Shown here piece after piece: positions 63,765-64,000 of a stretch of DNA of 64,000 nt. Positions within the stretch are counted from its first letter, which is position 1, and each line of letters begins with the position of its first letter. Source of the DNA: Cerioporus squamosus (lineage: Eukaryota > Basidiomycota > Agaricomycetes > Polyporales > Polyporaceae); contig JABYQS010000037.1 of assembly GCA_022592435.1 (NCBI GenBank), positions 62,001-126,000 on the forward strand, given 5' to 3'. The notes under the pieces were generated by a model. That model made no database searches, was not told the DNA's origin, and was given only the letters and a program-made list of their open reading frames with translations. The translations under genes and the position numbers were made by a program.

Positions 63765-64000
63765 TTGTGTGCTGTCCCCGCTCGGTGGTCGGAGGTCGTC
63801 GCGTATTGTATCCGGATATCTATGTAATGCTATCTGCCACATTCATTCATTGATCTCGTTCGTCTGCGATTTACGCTTGATGGGGCCTCAATGTGCGGAC
63901 GTCGCTTCCCCGGGCGCGATGGCTTCTGGCTATACCCACGTCGAGAGCGGCGGCGGGTGGAGGAGATGCGGAATGTATGGAATGGAAGTATTCGCTCTCC
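63765..64000. other. 3' flank of PRP22
   Basis: Non-coding by appearance up to the window edge; nothing recognised. Confidence 0.5.

Overview
The window is nuclear DNA of a filamentous basidiomycete, most likely a mushroom-forming Agaricomycete. The genes are dense and on both strands. Almost all are split by many short GT-AG introns of roughly 45-70 nt, third codon positions are G/C-rich, and the families present (Ppo fatty-acid dioxygenase, Zn2Cys6 regulators, fungal DUF2235 proteins, PalI/SUR7-like membrane proteins) are fungal. No prokaryotic operon, CRISPR array, rRNA or convincing tRNA was seen. CDS spans given here include introns.

Layout. 1-2493: 3' part of condensin SMC4 (+). 2643-4149: a divergent CDK-like kinase (-). 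About 4456-6499: poorly resolved gene(s), including an orphan Cys-rich protein (+). 7153-9391: NRAMP metal transporter (+). 9674-9973: small basic ORF (-). 10050-13671: UTP14, SSU-processome subunit (-). 14278-15195 and 15781-16735: two tandem PalI/SUR7-like four-TM proteins (-). 17599-18486: YAR1-like ankyrin protein (+). 18641-21117: histidyl-tRNA synthetase with two in-frame starts (-). 21956-22331: a 376-bp MITE flanked by TA. 22555-24314: choline/ethanolamine phosphotransferase (-). 25507-27133: AKR7-type aldo-keto reductase (+).

27447-54191 is the accessory-looking part. Three tandem minus-strand DUF2235 (Tle1-like alpha/beta hydrolase) genes are followed by a Ppo-type dioxygenase fused to a P450-like domain, then two tandem paralogous Zn2Cys6 transcription factors, then a fourth DUF2235 gene on the plus strand. 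The last 10 kb return to housekeeping: two DEAH-box helicases head to head, a DHX29/DHX57-like one (54605-59786, -) and PRP22/DHX8 (60001-63764, +).

The housekeeping genes cover chromosome condensation, ribosome biogenesis (UTP14, YAR1-like), splicing (PRP22), translation (HisRS, DHX29-like) and phospholipid synthesis. The most interesting unit is the 27-54 kb segment. Lipase-like DUF2235 proteins flank an oxylipin dioxygenase and two duplicated regulators, which suggests a lipid-release/oxylipin module. That link is inference from gene order only. Three genes (NRAMP, UTP14, AKR) each need one missing base to read through, which points to indel errors in the assembly or to recent mutations.
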